NCBI RefSeq assembly: GCF_900083545.1
Contig: NZ_LT559262.1
Location: forward strand, 2,964,324 to 3,028,323
Length of the DNA stretch: 64,000 nt
Source of the DNA: Alistipes provencensis
Lineage (GTDB): Bacteria > Bacteroidota > Bacteroidia > Bacteroidales > Rikenellaceae
Reading direction: 5' to 3'
Under the pieces are notes generated by a model. It was not told the DNA's origin. It saw nothing but the letters and a program-made list of their open reading frames with translations, and did no database searches. Numbering within the stretch: the stretch's first letter is position 1; each line of letters begins with the position of its first letter. Both the position numbers and the translations under genes were made by a program. Below, piece after piece: positions 6,474 through 14,255 of the stretch.

Positions 6474-8261
6474 CTATATTGCAATCTTTTTCCTCGCAAC
6501 GAATTTATCCCGAACGATGGTGTAGCACTCGGTGTTCTTGCCGTCGATGTTCTTGTAGCCTTTCGCCGTATCGAATCATTGGGCAATATCCGTCGCTTTT
6601 GCTCTGCGCTCAACCCCCAAATCGTCGTATATGGTCTGTAACCTCTCTTTAATGATTTTAGAGGGGATCGCCTTTCCGTGGGGGAAATCGGTATTTATCC
6701 GTTTGACGATTTTATATGCGAGTTCGCCCGCCGAACATTTAATCAGTTCGCGCCGTATCTGCGTCTGATTGTATTTGAGTTCCCGCACCCGTTTTGTCCC
6801 CAATATCTCAAAGGCCTGTTTTACCAGCGGGTTCCGCCGCTCGATAAGCGATAATGCGAACACGTCCGTCGAAAAAGGATTCGTGTCGGACGCCTTGAGT
6901 TCGGCGTATCGGTCGAACAACTCCTTAAACGGTATCTTGGCTTTGGCGTTCTTTTCCAACTTGGTCAGTCGGATGTCATGCCGTTCGGCAGTTGTTATCT
7001 TGTTGTCGTTACGCTCGTATTCCGTAATAAGGTTACGGCTGTCGGCGTAAATCTCGGCATAGTTGCGGAAATTCAGCAGTTCCAATTTGATTCGGTTGCG
7101 GTCTATGGTCATTGTATCGGTATTGATGTATTTGTTGTTGGTATAAATTTGGTTGCGCAAATCTTCATCTGCCGTCGCATATCATTTCACGAAGCGTTCG
7201 GCCTTGTCCAATTCTTTTTCCGTTGCGGCTTTGAATTGCGGATAAGTGATGCCCTCGGCGTATCGTACCGTCGAGAAGATGTGCGTTATCTCCTTGTAAC
7301 GTGTATCGCGTATGCGCCCTGCAATCTGCCGTATCGTCGTCGAAACGTCCAGCAGGTGGTGTCGTGCCGTACCGTCGCTTACGACGTATATTTTGCCCTG
7401 CTTGTCGTAAATGTCGCACCCCTCGAAAGCCGTCGAGGTGTAGAAATTGATTTTGCGAACCTCTTTATCTGGAATCCCTATCGAATAATCTCCGCCTAAT
7501 TTCTCGCGGTTTATCTGCTCGGATGTCCCGCTCGTCGAACAGACGATTTTCACCTTGTCGGGTGACAGTCGGGCATGATGCAGCACCCGTCCGATAAAAT
7601 CGACGCTGTTTACAAAGAAATGCAGGTTGCAGGGAATATTGTGCGTTACGGCATTGTGGCAAAGATTTACGACCGATGCTAACGGACTGTTTTCATGCCA
7701 CAACCGCACCTGTATCGGCGGTTCGCTGGGTCAGACTATCCGCGTTGTCGGCAAGGGCTGCAATTCATTCAACAGAAATTCCCGCTCGATGGGTGTCGCG
7801 GACATATAAGTCGCACGGTTGAATTTGGGCATTTCGGCAAGTAATCCCGTAACGGCTCGGTGTCGGAATGAATAGTCGAACAGCAGGCGGTGATATTCGT
7901 CTACCAACAACAGGGCTTTGGCGTATATCTCCGCTCCTGCAACCTCTGCGACGCGCGGAATCGCGTCATAGGTGGCCATGATTTTTCAGCGGTCGTGCGT
8001 TTTCAGATAGTCGGCTATCTCTTGGTTGGTGACACCGCTGTAAACCCCCAGCAGGTCGGCGTGTTCGGGCAGTTTGTTCTTGATAAGGTTTACCGTCGGA
8101 ACGGCAATTAAGGTTGGCACTCGGTTCTCGATGGCAAGTGTCGTTGCGCCGCATCCCGTCTTGCCCTTGTTAAAGATGCAGTTTGCGGGCAATTCGTTAT
8201 TGAGTTCGGCGATTTGCTGGACGTGGAGTGCGTCCGAGGGTGCTGTAATGATTGAGTTCAT
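6474..8261 (-). CDS. SF2 helicase-like protein with four in-frame TGA codons
   Basis: ATG 8259-8261 to TAG 6474-6476, 595 codons in one frame, interrupted only by TGA at 7986-7988, 7731-7733, 7182-7184 and 6576-6578. Helicase motifs lie on both sides of the TGAs: Walker A FNKGKTGCGATTLA (about residues 29-42), DEYH box (LLLVDEYHRLL, about 118), motif III YMSATP (about 149), and a C-terminal helicase region with TTIRQIAGRIRDT (motif VI-like, about 330). The N-terminus MNSIITAPSD and TGCGATT loop resemble a family common on Bacteroidales mobile elements. Contexts are THDR-x-KIMATYD, TRIV-x-PSEPP, RFVK-x-YATAD and DIAQ-x-FDTAK; Trp fits well. Only one TGG occurs (7698-7700). It is either a recoded gene or an inactivated one. 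A role in element replication is inferred from the family. Confidence 0.75.
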
Positions 8262-8823
8262 AAGTAAAGAGTAAGGAAAAAATTACGTCGCAGATTTTTT
8301 GTGCGGGTAACATCTTTATTAGTAAATCTAATTTCCGACACGCTTTTTATGCGGCCGCATTTTTTCGGTGTAGGAATCTGTCTTTATAGGGAATTTGAAT
8401 TTCCGACACAAAAAATATGCGAGCAGGGCACAAAAGCAAGGGACACCGAAAATGCCCCTTACATGACCTTACCCTTACTTGTCGGATGTTCCTCTCTCGT
8501 ATTATAAAGATAGCACCTTTTTTATTGGTAACAAAGGTCGGACAGCAATTAATCCGAACATTTTTATCCTTGCCTTATATGGCATTATAGGAGTGTTGTA
8601 CGGGTGTCGGAGTGCGTTCGACCTGCCGAAAACCTGCGAAAAGTCGCTATTAGCGAAAATCCGCACGCTTCATTGTTCTAAAACGCCTCCCGATGCGTGT
8701 GCAAAAGTCTTATCAAGGGGCTTTTCGCCGCCTTATTGTTCTGTTATTCTCCCGAAACGTGTGTTTCAAGTACTATCAGCAACTTTTACTTGGCGGCGAG
8801 GTGTTATTTACAACCGAAAATGT
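8262..8823. other. 560-bp intergenic with repeated GTCGGA-type motifs
   Basis: This region lies between the divergently oriented helicase and the frameshifted gene. AATTTCCGACAC occurs twice as a direct repeat (8330-8341, 8398-8409). The core TCCGAC/GTCGGA recurs near 8481, 8538 and 8606 in the other orientation. Another repeat is ATGCGGCCGCAT (8349-8360), a perfect palindrome. A plus-strand open frame (8479-8826) has no recognisable content and I do not call it a gene. The region could be an origin or operator; that is inference. Confidence 0.45.
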
Positions 8824-8831
8824 TAAATTTG
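8824..8831 (+). promoter_or_regulatory. -7 box TAAATTTG
   Basis: TAnnTTTG match 20 bases before the ATG at 8852. It probably starts the transcript of the 8852-9648 gene. Confidence 0.6.
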
Positions 8832-8851
8832 GGTACTAAAACCACCTGACG

Positions 8852-9648
8852 ATGAGCACGAAGATAGAATGCGAGGACGGCTCGGTCTATTTCGAACCCG
8901 AACCGAACGAAACCGAGAATCTGGAGTATGTCTATTTGCTCTGCGACGATTATGAGAACGGCAGCCATTATCCGTACCGTTTCTTCGACCGCATGTGCAA
9001 CGGGTTAATCGAAGCCCCTTTCAGCAAGTCGCAGTTTATGGACAACGACGAAATCGTGTCCACTTTGGAGGGGTACGAATTGGATGCGGAGAAATTTTGG
9101 ATGGCGGTACTCTTTATTTATGATTGGGCCGAGAATCAGTTTGTCAAATGCGTCGATATAAAATCCCGTTCGCACGGGATGCTGTTGCGGGAGCTGCTCG
9201 GCAAGTTGGGCGACAATATGGGCGACGTGACGATTCAGATTCGCAAAGGGCGCAAGAACTTGGACGTACACCCGATGATTAAGCGGGATATGATTGACGC
9301 CCTGCACGCCAAATTGGAGGAGTTGAAGCGGAAAGGGGCGGACAACCTCTTTACTGTTCGGAGGACTTCAAGGCAGATTACCCTGTACTGTCCTATAAGA
9401 TGTATTTCGCTACGGAGCGGTTGCGGGAGTTGTTCGCGGCATTGGAACGATGCAGGAGGATAGGGAAACCCAAACGGCGCAAAGGGTCGCTCGTGTCCTA
9501 TAACAAAATGTTGCTGTTCGCCCGTATCGTCTATATGTACCGTTACACGGACAATCCCGCATTTTTGGACAGCGACGACCCGCTGAAAGGAATCCTAAAA
9601 TCTTATAAGGGCAAAATTCCAAAAACATATTCCGCAATTTACTTGTAG
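8852..9648 (+). pseudogene. Unknown gene with one frameshift
   Basis: The frame from ATG 8852 gives an acidic protein (about 165 residues) ending in KRKGADNL. Near 9347-9352 the coding signal moves to the next frame, which continues as YCSEDFKADYPVLSYK and MYFATERLRELF to TAG 9646-9648. Restoring one missing base near 9348 gives about 265 residues. No signal peptide or membrane helix; the C-terminal part is basic. Family unknown. Trp codons are TGG. The frameshift may be a real mutation, a sequencing error or, less likely, programmed. A strong terminator follows directly. Confidence 0.65.
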
Positions 9649-9673
9649 GGGAGCTGAAAAGCTCCCTTTTTTT
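9649..9673 (+). terminator. Intrinsic terminator
   Basis: GGGAGC-TGAAAA-GCTCCC followed by T7, directly after the stop of the frameshifted gene. Confidence 0.92.
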
Positions 9674-9851
9674 ACTCCCTGTCGTTGGTTAGCAGATTTC
9701 TGACCTTTGCAGTGTCGGATGGTGATAACGACTGCAAGACGAACGGGGCGAGTGACAGAAGCCCAAGTCACGGTGAGAGGTGGCGACAGGTACTTTGACG
9801 TATTTGAGAAACAAAGAAAAATCAAACTAATTCATTAAACATTAAATAGAT

Positions 9852-10403
9852 ATGGGAAATAAATATAATAAAACCGCAAAATCAACGTATTATAAATCAT
9901 CTAAAAAAGAACACATGAAAACTGAATATATGATTATTCCTAACCCTAAATATGCATCAGGACAAGAGTGTCTGTCTCTCACATTTTCAGAAGAAATGAT
10001 TCAAGAATATCTGGATAATCTGACAGCCGACCAGTTTATAGGACCTTCAGACTTCGGGAATCGAAAATTCGCTTTTGCGATTGATGACCTCCATCTTGAT
10101 ATGTTGAAAAACTATTCTCCTATTGATTTAGTACTTTATCCTGCGGAATTTCTCGCAAACAAAACCAGACTGGAAACACCATCTGGAGTGCAAATTCCCG
10201 AAAACAAGGTTGCCGAGTATATAGTTATTCTAAATGGCTTTAACACATTTACCTGTGTTACCTATGACAAATTCATTGCCAGCATTTTCTACAAGGCGCA
10301 AAGCCTCGGCGGTGTAGTCAGTGATGAAAACGGTTATATCTTAACGACAAAAGGACATAGAATTAAACAAACTGCGAATCGAATGGCTGGCCAAATTCAA
10401 TAG
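9852..10403 (+). CDS. Unknown 183-residue protein
   Basis: ATG 9852 gives a short basic, Lys/Ser-rich N-terminus (MGNKYNKTAKSTYYKSSKKE). A second ATG (9915) would start at MKTEYMIIPNPKYASG and could be the true start. The body is a mixed alpha/beta soluble protein without membrane segments. I do not recognise it. It is AT-rich compared with neighbours and lies alone between two terminators, convergent with the integrase. It is probably element B cargo. Confidence 0.6.
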   Translation: MGNKYNKTAKSTYYKSSKKEHMKTEYMIIPNPKYASGQECLSLTFSEEMIQEYLDNLTADQFIGPSDFGNRKFAFAIDDLHLDMLKNYSPIDLVLYPAEFLANKTRLETPSGVQIPENKVAEYIVILNGFNTFTCVTYDKFIASIFYKAQSLGGVVSDENGYILTTKGHRIKQTANRMAGQIQ

Positions 10404-10408
10404 AGCCA

Positions 10409-10442
10409 AAGAGGTGGGGACTTGTGCCCCACCTCTTGCTTT
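10409..10442. terminator. Bidirectional terminator
   Basis: AAGAGGTGGGG/CCCCACCTCTT, an 11-bp perfect stem with flanking T-rich sequence. It lies between the convergent 9852-10403 gene and the element B integrase. Confidence 0.9.
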
Positions 10443-11648
10443 TTATAAAAGATTCTGCATCGCCGCGTCGATTTGGCTGTTCTCAAACGAATCGAGGTAG
10501 ATTTGGGTAGTCGATAAATCGGAATGCCCGAGCGATTCGGAAATGATGGCAATGTTTACTCCCGACCGTTTCAAGACCGTTGCAAACGTATGCCGCGCAA
10601 CATAGGTAGTCAGTTCGATTTTCAGCCCCAATAATCGGCTCCACTCGTGCAGGGCCTTGTTCACATGTTTCAGCACCTTGCGCACTCGGTCGTAAATCTG
10701 CTGCTCGGTCTTGTGTATACGGAGGTCGAGTATCGGAAAAATATAATCCTCGTCCGCATGGTCGGATTTGGCGTATTTGCCGATAATCGCTTTCGACTGC
10801 TCCGAGAGGTGGCAGGTCATCTCCTTGCTGGTTTTGTGGCGGGCATAGTAGATTCTTTCCTCTTCCATATCGCAGTAACGCAGGGTGGCGATGTCCTTGA
10901 AATTGATGCCTGCCGAGAGGTAGGAAAACAGGAAAATGTCCCGTGCGAAATCCAGATAGGCCGAACCGTCGGCGGGTATCTCCGCCTGCATCAGTCGTTG
11001 CACCTCCTCCTTGCGGATGGCGCGTTTACGGGTGGCTGTCCACAATCGTCCGATTTTGAATTGCAGAAACGGACTGTGCGGCGTGGTGAAAATCCCCTCG
11101 GCAAGAGCCTTGTTATAGACGGCTTTCAGAACGCTGAATTTCGTGGCTATCGAATTGCTCTTGTTCCCCTTTTTCATTAGGAACAGTTCGAAATCACGCA
11201 GGTAGCCGACCGTAATTTCGTCGAAACGGATATTGGTCGAACGGAATTGTTGCAGGAGTGAGAACGTGACCTTGTGTTTCGATGCCGAGCCGATTTTACC
11301 CACCGATTCCAACTGTGCAATCGTGCGGCGGAAATATTCGGCTATCGTGCAATAAACCCTCCGTCCGTCGGTTTCCAGCACATTGTCCAGCGTTACGGGG
11401 ACCTCCAACGCTTCGAGCCGTTTGACGCGCTTGTCGTATTTCTCGATTTGCTCGTAAATCCGTAGCTGAACGGCGGGATTCTGCGTTTTAAGTGTTTGGG
11501 TGTCGAAATCCCAATCGTCGGCGGGGATATTGATTCCTGTGCTTACATAGCGGCTGCGGCGATTGACGGTAAAACGCAGGTAGATGTTCGTGGTGCGGTT
11601 TTGATTGATGCGGTCTTTTCTGCAAATGGCATTGATGCTGACACTCAT
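10443..11648 (-). CDS. Tyrosine recombinase (integrase) of element B
   Basis: 401 residues: arm-binding domain (about 1-95), SAM-like core-binding domain (about 105-205), catalytic domain (about 215-400). Catalytic motifs visible are YVARHTFAT (His-x-x-Arg region, with the usual His replaced by Tyr-Val at the first place), LGHSD and the nucleophile Tyr in TTQIYLDSF. The Arg I region reads SAGINFKD, so the first catalytic Arg is missing, as in CTnDOT-type integrases. It is adjacent to intact tRNA-Gly with about 180 bases between, the usual placement beside the target tRNA. It is expected to integrate and, with an excision factor I do not see, excise element B. Confidence 0.92.
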   Translation of the reverse strand: MSVSINAICRKDRINQNRTTNIYLRFTVNRRSRYVSTGINIPADDWDFDTQTLKTQNPAVQLRIYEQIEKYDKRVKRLEALEVPVTLDNVLETDGRRVYCTIAEYFRRTIAQLESVGKIGSASKHKVTFSLLQQFRSTNIRFDEITVGYLRDFELFLMKKGNKSNSIATKFSVLKAVYNKALAEGIFTTPHSPFLQFKIGRLWTATRKRAIRKEEVQRLMQAEIPADGSAYLDFARDIFLFSYLSAGINFKDIATLRYCDMEEERIYYARHKTSKEMTCHLSEQSKAIIGKYAKSDHADEDYIFPILDLRIHKTEQQIYDRVRKVLKHVNKALHEWSRLLGLKIELTTYVARHTFATVLKRSGVNIAIISESLGHSDLSTTQIYLDSFENSQIDAAMQNLL

Positions 11649-11779
11649 AATGTTGCGACATTACGCAGACAGGCGCGAGCGATGTTTTACCGCCGTAAAA
11701 CATGGTTAAACAAATGGTAAAACATTCTTCGGAAAACGGCGCGAAAAAGGCATTATGGGGAGTTTTATTTCACACCCGT

Positions 11780-11821
11780 AAAAAGATAAACGAGCGATAA
11801 TTCATTGATTATCACTCGTTT
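11780..11821 (-). terminator. Terminator of tRNA-Gly
   Basis: A 14-bp stem (11788-11801 with 11808-11821, one mismatch) is followed on the minus strand by ATCTTTTT. It lies 8 bases after the 3' end of tRNA-Gly. Confidence 0.85.
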
Positions 11822-11825
11822 ACTA

Positions 11826-11880
11826 AGAGCGGAAAACGGGACTCGGACCCGCGACCTCAACCTTGGCAAGGTTGCGCTCT
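11826..11880. repeat. Right attachment-site repeat of element B
   Basis: 55-bp direct repeat identical to 2232-2286. It spans the 3' portion of the intact tRNA-Gly up to the D arm. Confidence 0.85.
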
Positions 11881-11900
11881 ACCAACTGAGCTATTTCCGC
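11829..11900 (-). tRNA. tRNA-Gly(GCC)
   Basis: 72 nt. Acceptor GCGGAAA/TTTCCGC, D arm GCTC/GAGC, anticodon stem CAACC/GGTTG with loop TTGCCAA (anticodon GCC), T arm GCGGG/CCCGT. CCA is not encoded. Complete and apparently functional, it is reconstituted after element integration, since its 3' part doubles as an att site. Confidence 0.96.
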
Positions 11901-11925
11901 ATGGCATGTTTCGTAATTGCGAATG

Positions 11926-11933
11926 CAAAGGTA
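11926..11933 (-). promoter_or_regulatory. -7 box TACCTTTG of tRNA-Gly
   Basis: TAnnTTTG match on the minus strand, 26 bases before the tRNA 5' end. Confidence 0.65.
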
Positions 11934-12009
11934 GCTAAAAAATCCGAATCTCCAAATTTTTCAATTCTATTTTGCAAATTCTTTACGATATGCCCCTCTA
12001 CCCTTCCTG

Positions 12010-12612
12010 TTATTTGAAGACGCGCAGACGCTCGTCCAACGGTTCGAAACTCTTCTCCTGAGGTTCGCCGGCCGGAAGTCCGAACGGCATCTGGGCGATG
12101 AGCCGCCATTGTCCGGGCAGTTTCCAGTGTTCACGAACCTCGTTGTCGATCAGCGGGTTGTAATGCTGGAGCGAAGCCCCGAACCCGGCATCTTCGAGCA
12201 TCGTCCATACCGCCAACTGATGCATTGCCGAGGTGTGCTCGGACCAGACGGGGAAGTTGTCGGCGTAACGCGGAAACTGTTCCTGAAGCCCTTTTACGAC
12301 TTCCGTATCCTCGAAATAGAGCACCGTGCCGTATCCCGATGCGAAACTGCCGTCGATTTTTTTCTCCGTGGCAGCGAACGCCTTTTCCGGGACGATGGCT
12401 TTCAGCGTTCGCTTTACCAACTCCCAGAATGCTTTGTGGTGTTCGTGCAGCAGCAGCACGAGCCGCGCCGACTGCGAGTTGAATGCCGAGGGGGTGTGTT
12501 TCACGGCGAAACGCACGATCTCCTCGATCTGCACGTCGTCGATCGGGGATTGGGGTGCCAGTTCGTAATAACTGCGGCGGTGGCGCAGGGCCTCTTTCAG
12601 ATTTCTCTCCAT
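12010..12612 (-). CDS. Nitroreductase-family oxidoreductase
   Basis: 200 residues from ATG 12610-12612 (MERNLKEALRHRRSYY). A longer open frame reaches 12813 but its extra residues overlap the promoter region and look non-coding. The HRRSYYEL motif near the N-terminus contacts FMN in this fold, and FNSQSARL (about 50) and the C-terminal region around PFGLPAGEP (about 180) are typical. It is an FMN-dependent NAD(P)H oxidoreductase of the cytoplasm; the physiological acceptor cannot be read from sequence. A single gene with its own -7 box, divergent from the acyl-CoA reductase gene. First chromosomal gene to the right of tRNA-Gly. Confidence 0.88.
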   Translation of the reverse strand: MERNLKEALRHRRSYYELAPQSPIDDVQIEEIVRFAVKHTPSAFNSQSARLVLLLHEHHKAFWELVKRTLKAIVPEKAFAATEKKIDGSFASGYGTVLYFEDTEVVKGLQEQFPRYADNFPVWSEHTSAMHQLAVWTMLEDAGFGASLQHYNPLIDNEVREHWKLPGQWRLIAQMPFGLPAGEPQEKSFEPLDERLRVFK

Positions 12613-12646
12613 GGTCGTACTGTATTTAGTATCGGATGCTTTCTTG

Positions 12647-12654
12647 CAAAAATA
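12647..12654 (-). promoter_or_regulatory. -7 box TATTTTTG (nitroreductase)
   Basis: TAnnTTTG match on the minus strand, about 34 bases before the chosen ATG. It supports that start over the longer frame. Confidence 0.6.
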
Positions 12655-12696
12655 GCACAACTTCCGGAAAAATGTGCAGAATTCGGGGTGAAATAG

Positions 12697-12704
12697 TATC
12701 TTTG
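12697..12704 (+). promoter_or_regulatory. -7 box TATCTTTG (acyl-CoA reductase)
   Basis: Perfect -7 element ending 5 bases before the GTG start at 12710. The transcript would begin at or next to the start codon, that is, be leaderless. Confidence 0.6.
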
Positions 12705-12709
12705 TATTC

Positions 12710-13696
12710 GTGAAAAACGCAATTGATCTCTTTTCCGAACTGGGTGTGCGACTGCGCGGATTCGGCGGCGACGATGTGACGCGGGTCGTTGTGAATGCCG
12801 CTTGCCGTGCCAACGGTTGGTTTACGCCTGCCGAGGTTCGCCGTGCCGTCGGGGCGATCGCCCGGGATATGCTGAACCGCGAAAAGCTCGAAACATGGCT
12901 GGCCGACTACCCTGCCGTTCCGGTTGTTGCGCCGCGCCGCGTATTGGTGGTCATGGCAGGAAATATCCCGCTCGTCGGCTTTTTCGATCTGCTGTGTACG
13001 GTCGTCAGCGGTCACCGATGCCTGATAAAGCCCTCGGCCAAGGATAGCGTCCTGATGGAGTATATCGTTGCATTGCTTCGGGATATCGACGATTCGGCAC
13101 CCGTGGAATTCTACGACGGAGCGTCGCCCGTCGATGCGGTGATTGCCACCGGCAGTGACAATGCCAACCGTTATTTCCGAGCCCGTTACGCCGGAATTCC
13201 CTCGCTGCTGCGCGGAAACCGCCAGTCGGTCGCCGTGCTTTCGGGCGATGAAACACCGGAGCAGTTGGCCGGATTGGCCGACGATATTTGGGCTTATTCC
13301 GGGTTGGGATGCCGCAGTGTGTCGCTGTTGTTCCTGCCCGAAGGATATGAACCAACGCTTCAAATGCCGCCTGTAAACGACAAGTACAAAAATAATTACC
13401 TTCAAGCGCGGGCGTTGTTGGCGATGCAGGGGCATCCGTTCCTCGACCTGGGCACGGCCGTGGCTGTCGAGCAGCGGGCTTTCCCGACGGCTCTGAGCCA
13501 GATTGCCTATACGCATTACAAAACGCCGGACGAGGTTGCCGGATGGCTTGCGATGCACGACGACGAGTTGCAGTGCGTCGTTACCGAATGTCTCCCCCAC
13601 AGCCGCCGCGCCGCATTCGGGTGTGCTCAGTCGCCCGCGTTGACCGATTATCCCGACAATAGGGATGTAATTGCGTGGTTGACGGCTCTGAATTGA
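12710..13696 (+). CDS. Acyl-CoA reductase (LuxC family)
   Basis: 328 residues, GTG start (no ATG near the N-terminus in frame). The aldehyde-dehydrogenase-like fold shows VVMAGNIPLVGFFD (nucleotide-binding loop, about 82), KPSAKDS (about 105), the DNANRYF motif (about 147) and the catalytic-Cys region YSGLGCRSVSLLF (Cys about 204). It reduces acyl-CoA to aldehyde with NAD(P)H, cytoplasmic. In Bacteroidetes this gene commonly stands alone without lux genes, as here. It is likely monocistronic, followed 46 bases later by the next gene with its own promoter. Confidence 0.85.
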   Translation: MKNAIDLFSELGVRLRGFGGDDVTRVVVNAACRANGWFTPAEVRRAVGAIARDMLNREKLETWLADYPAVPVVAPRRVLVVMAGNIPLVGFFDLLCTVVSGHRCLIKPSAKDSVLMEYIVALLRDIDDSAPVEFYDGASPVDAVIATGSDNANRYFRARYAGIPSLLRGNRQSVAVLSGDETPEQLAGLADDIWAYSGLGCRSVSLLFLPEGYEPTLQMPPVNDKYKNNYLQARALLAMQGHPFLDLGTAVAVEQRAFPTALSQIAYTHYKTPDEVAGWLAMHDDELQCVVTECLPHSRRAAFGCAQSPALTDYPDNRDVIAWLTALN

Positions 13697-13706
13697 GAAA
13701 AAGTAT

Positions 13707-13714
13707 TATATTTG
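13707..13714 (+). promoter_or_regulatory. -7 box TATATTTG
   Basis: TAnnTTTG match about 28 bases before the ATG at 13743. Confidence 0.6.
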
Positions 13715-13742
13715 CTATACGGATAAAAAACACATTACTACG

Positions 13743-14255
13743 ATGTCGATGGTTTTCCGATTCCGGATGTTGAGCGATGAGAATGACAATTTCGTGCGCG
13801 ACTATGAAGTGCTGTACGATATGACGTTGCTCGATTTCCACAATTTCATCCTCCAATCGCTCGAATACGAGGATTGCATGGCTTCGTTCTTTACGGCCGA
13901 CGACCGCTGGGAGAAACAGCGCGAATTTACCCTCATGGACATGGATGACGGCGGCGAGAATGCCCCCATGGCGATGGATAAGGTGACTCTGGGCCAAATT
14001 ATCCACGATCGCCGCGACCGCCTGATCTACCTCTTCGACCTGTTCGGCGACCGGGCCTATTTCCTCGAGTTGACCGGAGCCTACGAAGCGGCCAAGGACG
14101 GCGCATATCCGCGCGAAATCTATGCGCAGGCCGAGGCCCCGGATCAGTACGACCCTTCGAAAAACCGCGTGGAGGGCGAAGGCTCGATCTTCAGCGAGGT
14201 GATGAGCGATTTCAACGATTTCGAAGGTGACGACAGCTACGACGATACCTACTAA
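13743..14255 (+). CDS. pRiA4b ORF-3-like protein
   Basis: 170 residues with the hallmark order of the plasmid pRiA4b ORF-3-like family: RMLSDENDNFVRDYEV strand, LLDFHNFILQSLEYED helix, FFTADDRWEKQREFTLMD, then LGQIIHDRRDRLIYLFDLFGDRAYFLEL. The C-terminus is very acidic (EGDDSYDDTY). Molecular function is unknown for the family. It overlaps the start of miaA by 29 bases, so the two are probably translationally coupled. Confidence 0.8.
   Translation: MSMVFRFRMLSDENDNFVRDYEVLYDMTLLDFHNFILQSLEYEDCMASFFTADDRWEKQREFTLMDMDDGGENAPMAMDKVTLGQIIHDRRDRLIYLFDLFGDRAYFLELTGAYEAAKDGAYPREIYAQAEAPDQYDPSKNRVEGEGSIFSEVMSDFNDFEGDDSYDDTY

Larger units (their letters stand above)
2287..11880. mobile_element. Element B: integrative element at tRNA-Gly(GCC)
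   Basis: About 9.6 kb between 55-bp direct repeats derived from tRNA-Gly. It has an integrase next to the intact tRNA, an SF2 helicase-like gene, three lipocalin-like lipoproteins, and unknown small genes. It is AT-richer than the flanking chromosome. I see no relaxase, coupling protein, capsid or portal gene, so it looks non-autonomous: a mobilisable island or satellite that borrows transfer functions. Two of its genes contain in-frame TGA codons. Confidence 0.8.

Noticed and set aside
6474-8261. Selenocysteine insertion at the TGA codons
   Set aside because: Four TGAs in a helicase with no Cys-like contexts and no hairpins of bacterial SECIS type noticed just after them. Trp or decay explains them better.
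6474-8261. Whole-element reassignment of UGA to Trp
   Set aside because: Other element B genes end in UGA (for example 4231-4233 in an ATGA overlap), and several use only TGG for Trp. Recoding, if real, is not element-wide.
8479-8826. 115-codon plus-strand frame
   Set aside because: Composition is not protein-like, there is no recognisable domain, and it lies across repeats. Kept as intergenic.
2287-11880. Suppressor tRNA-Trp(UCA) inside element B
   Set aside because: I looked for a cloverleaf with a UCA anticodon and a normal T arm and saw none. If recoding is real, the tRNA must be elsewhere.
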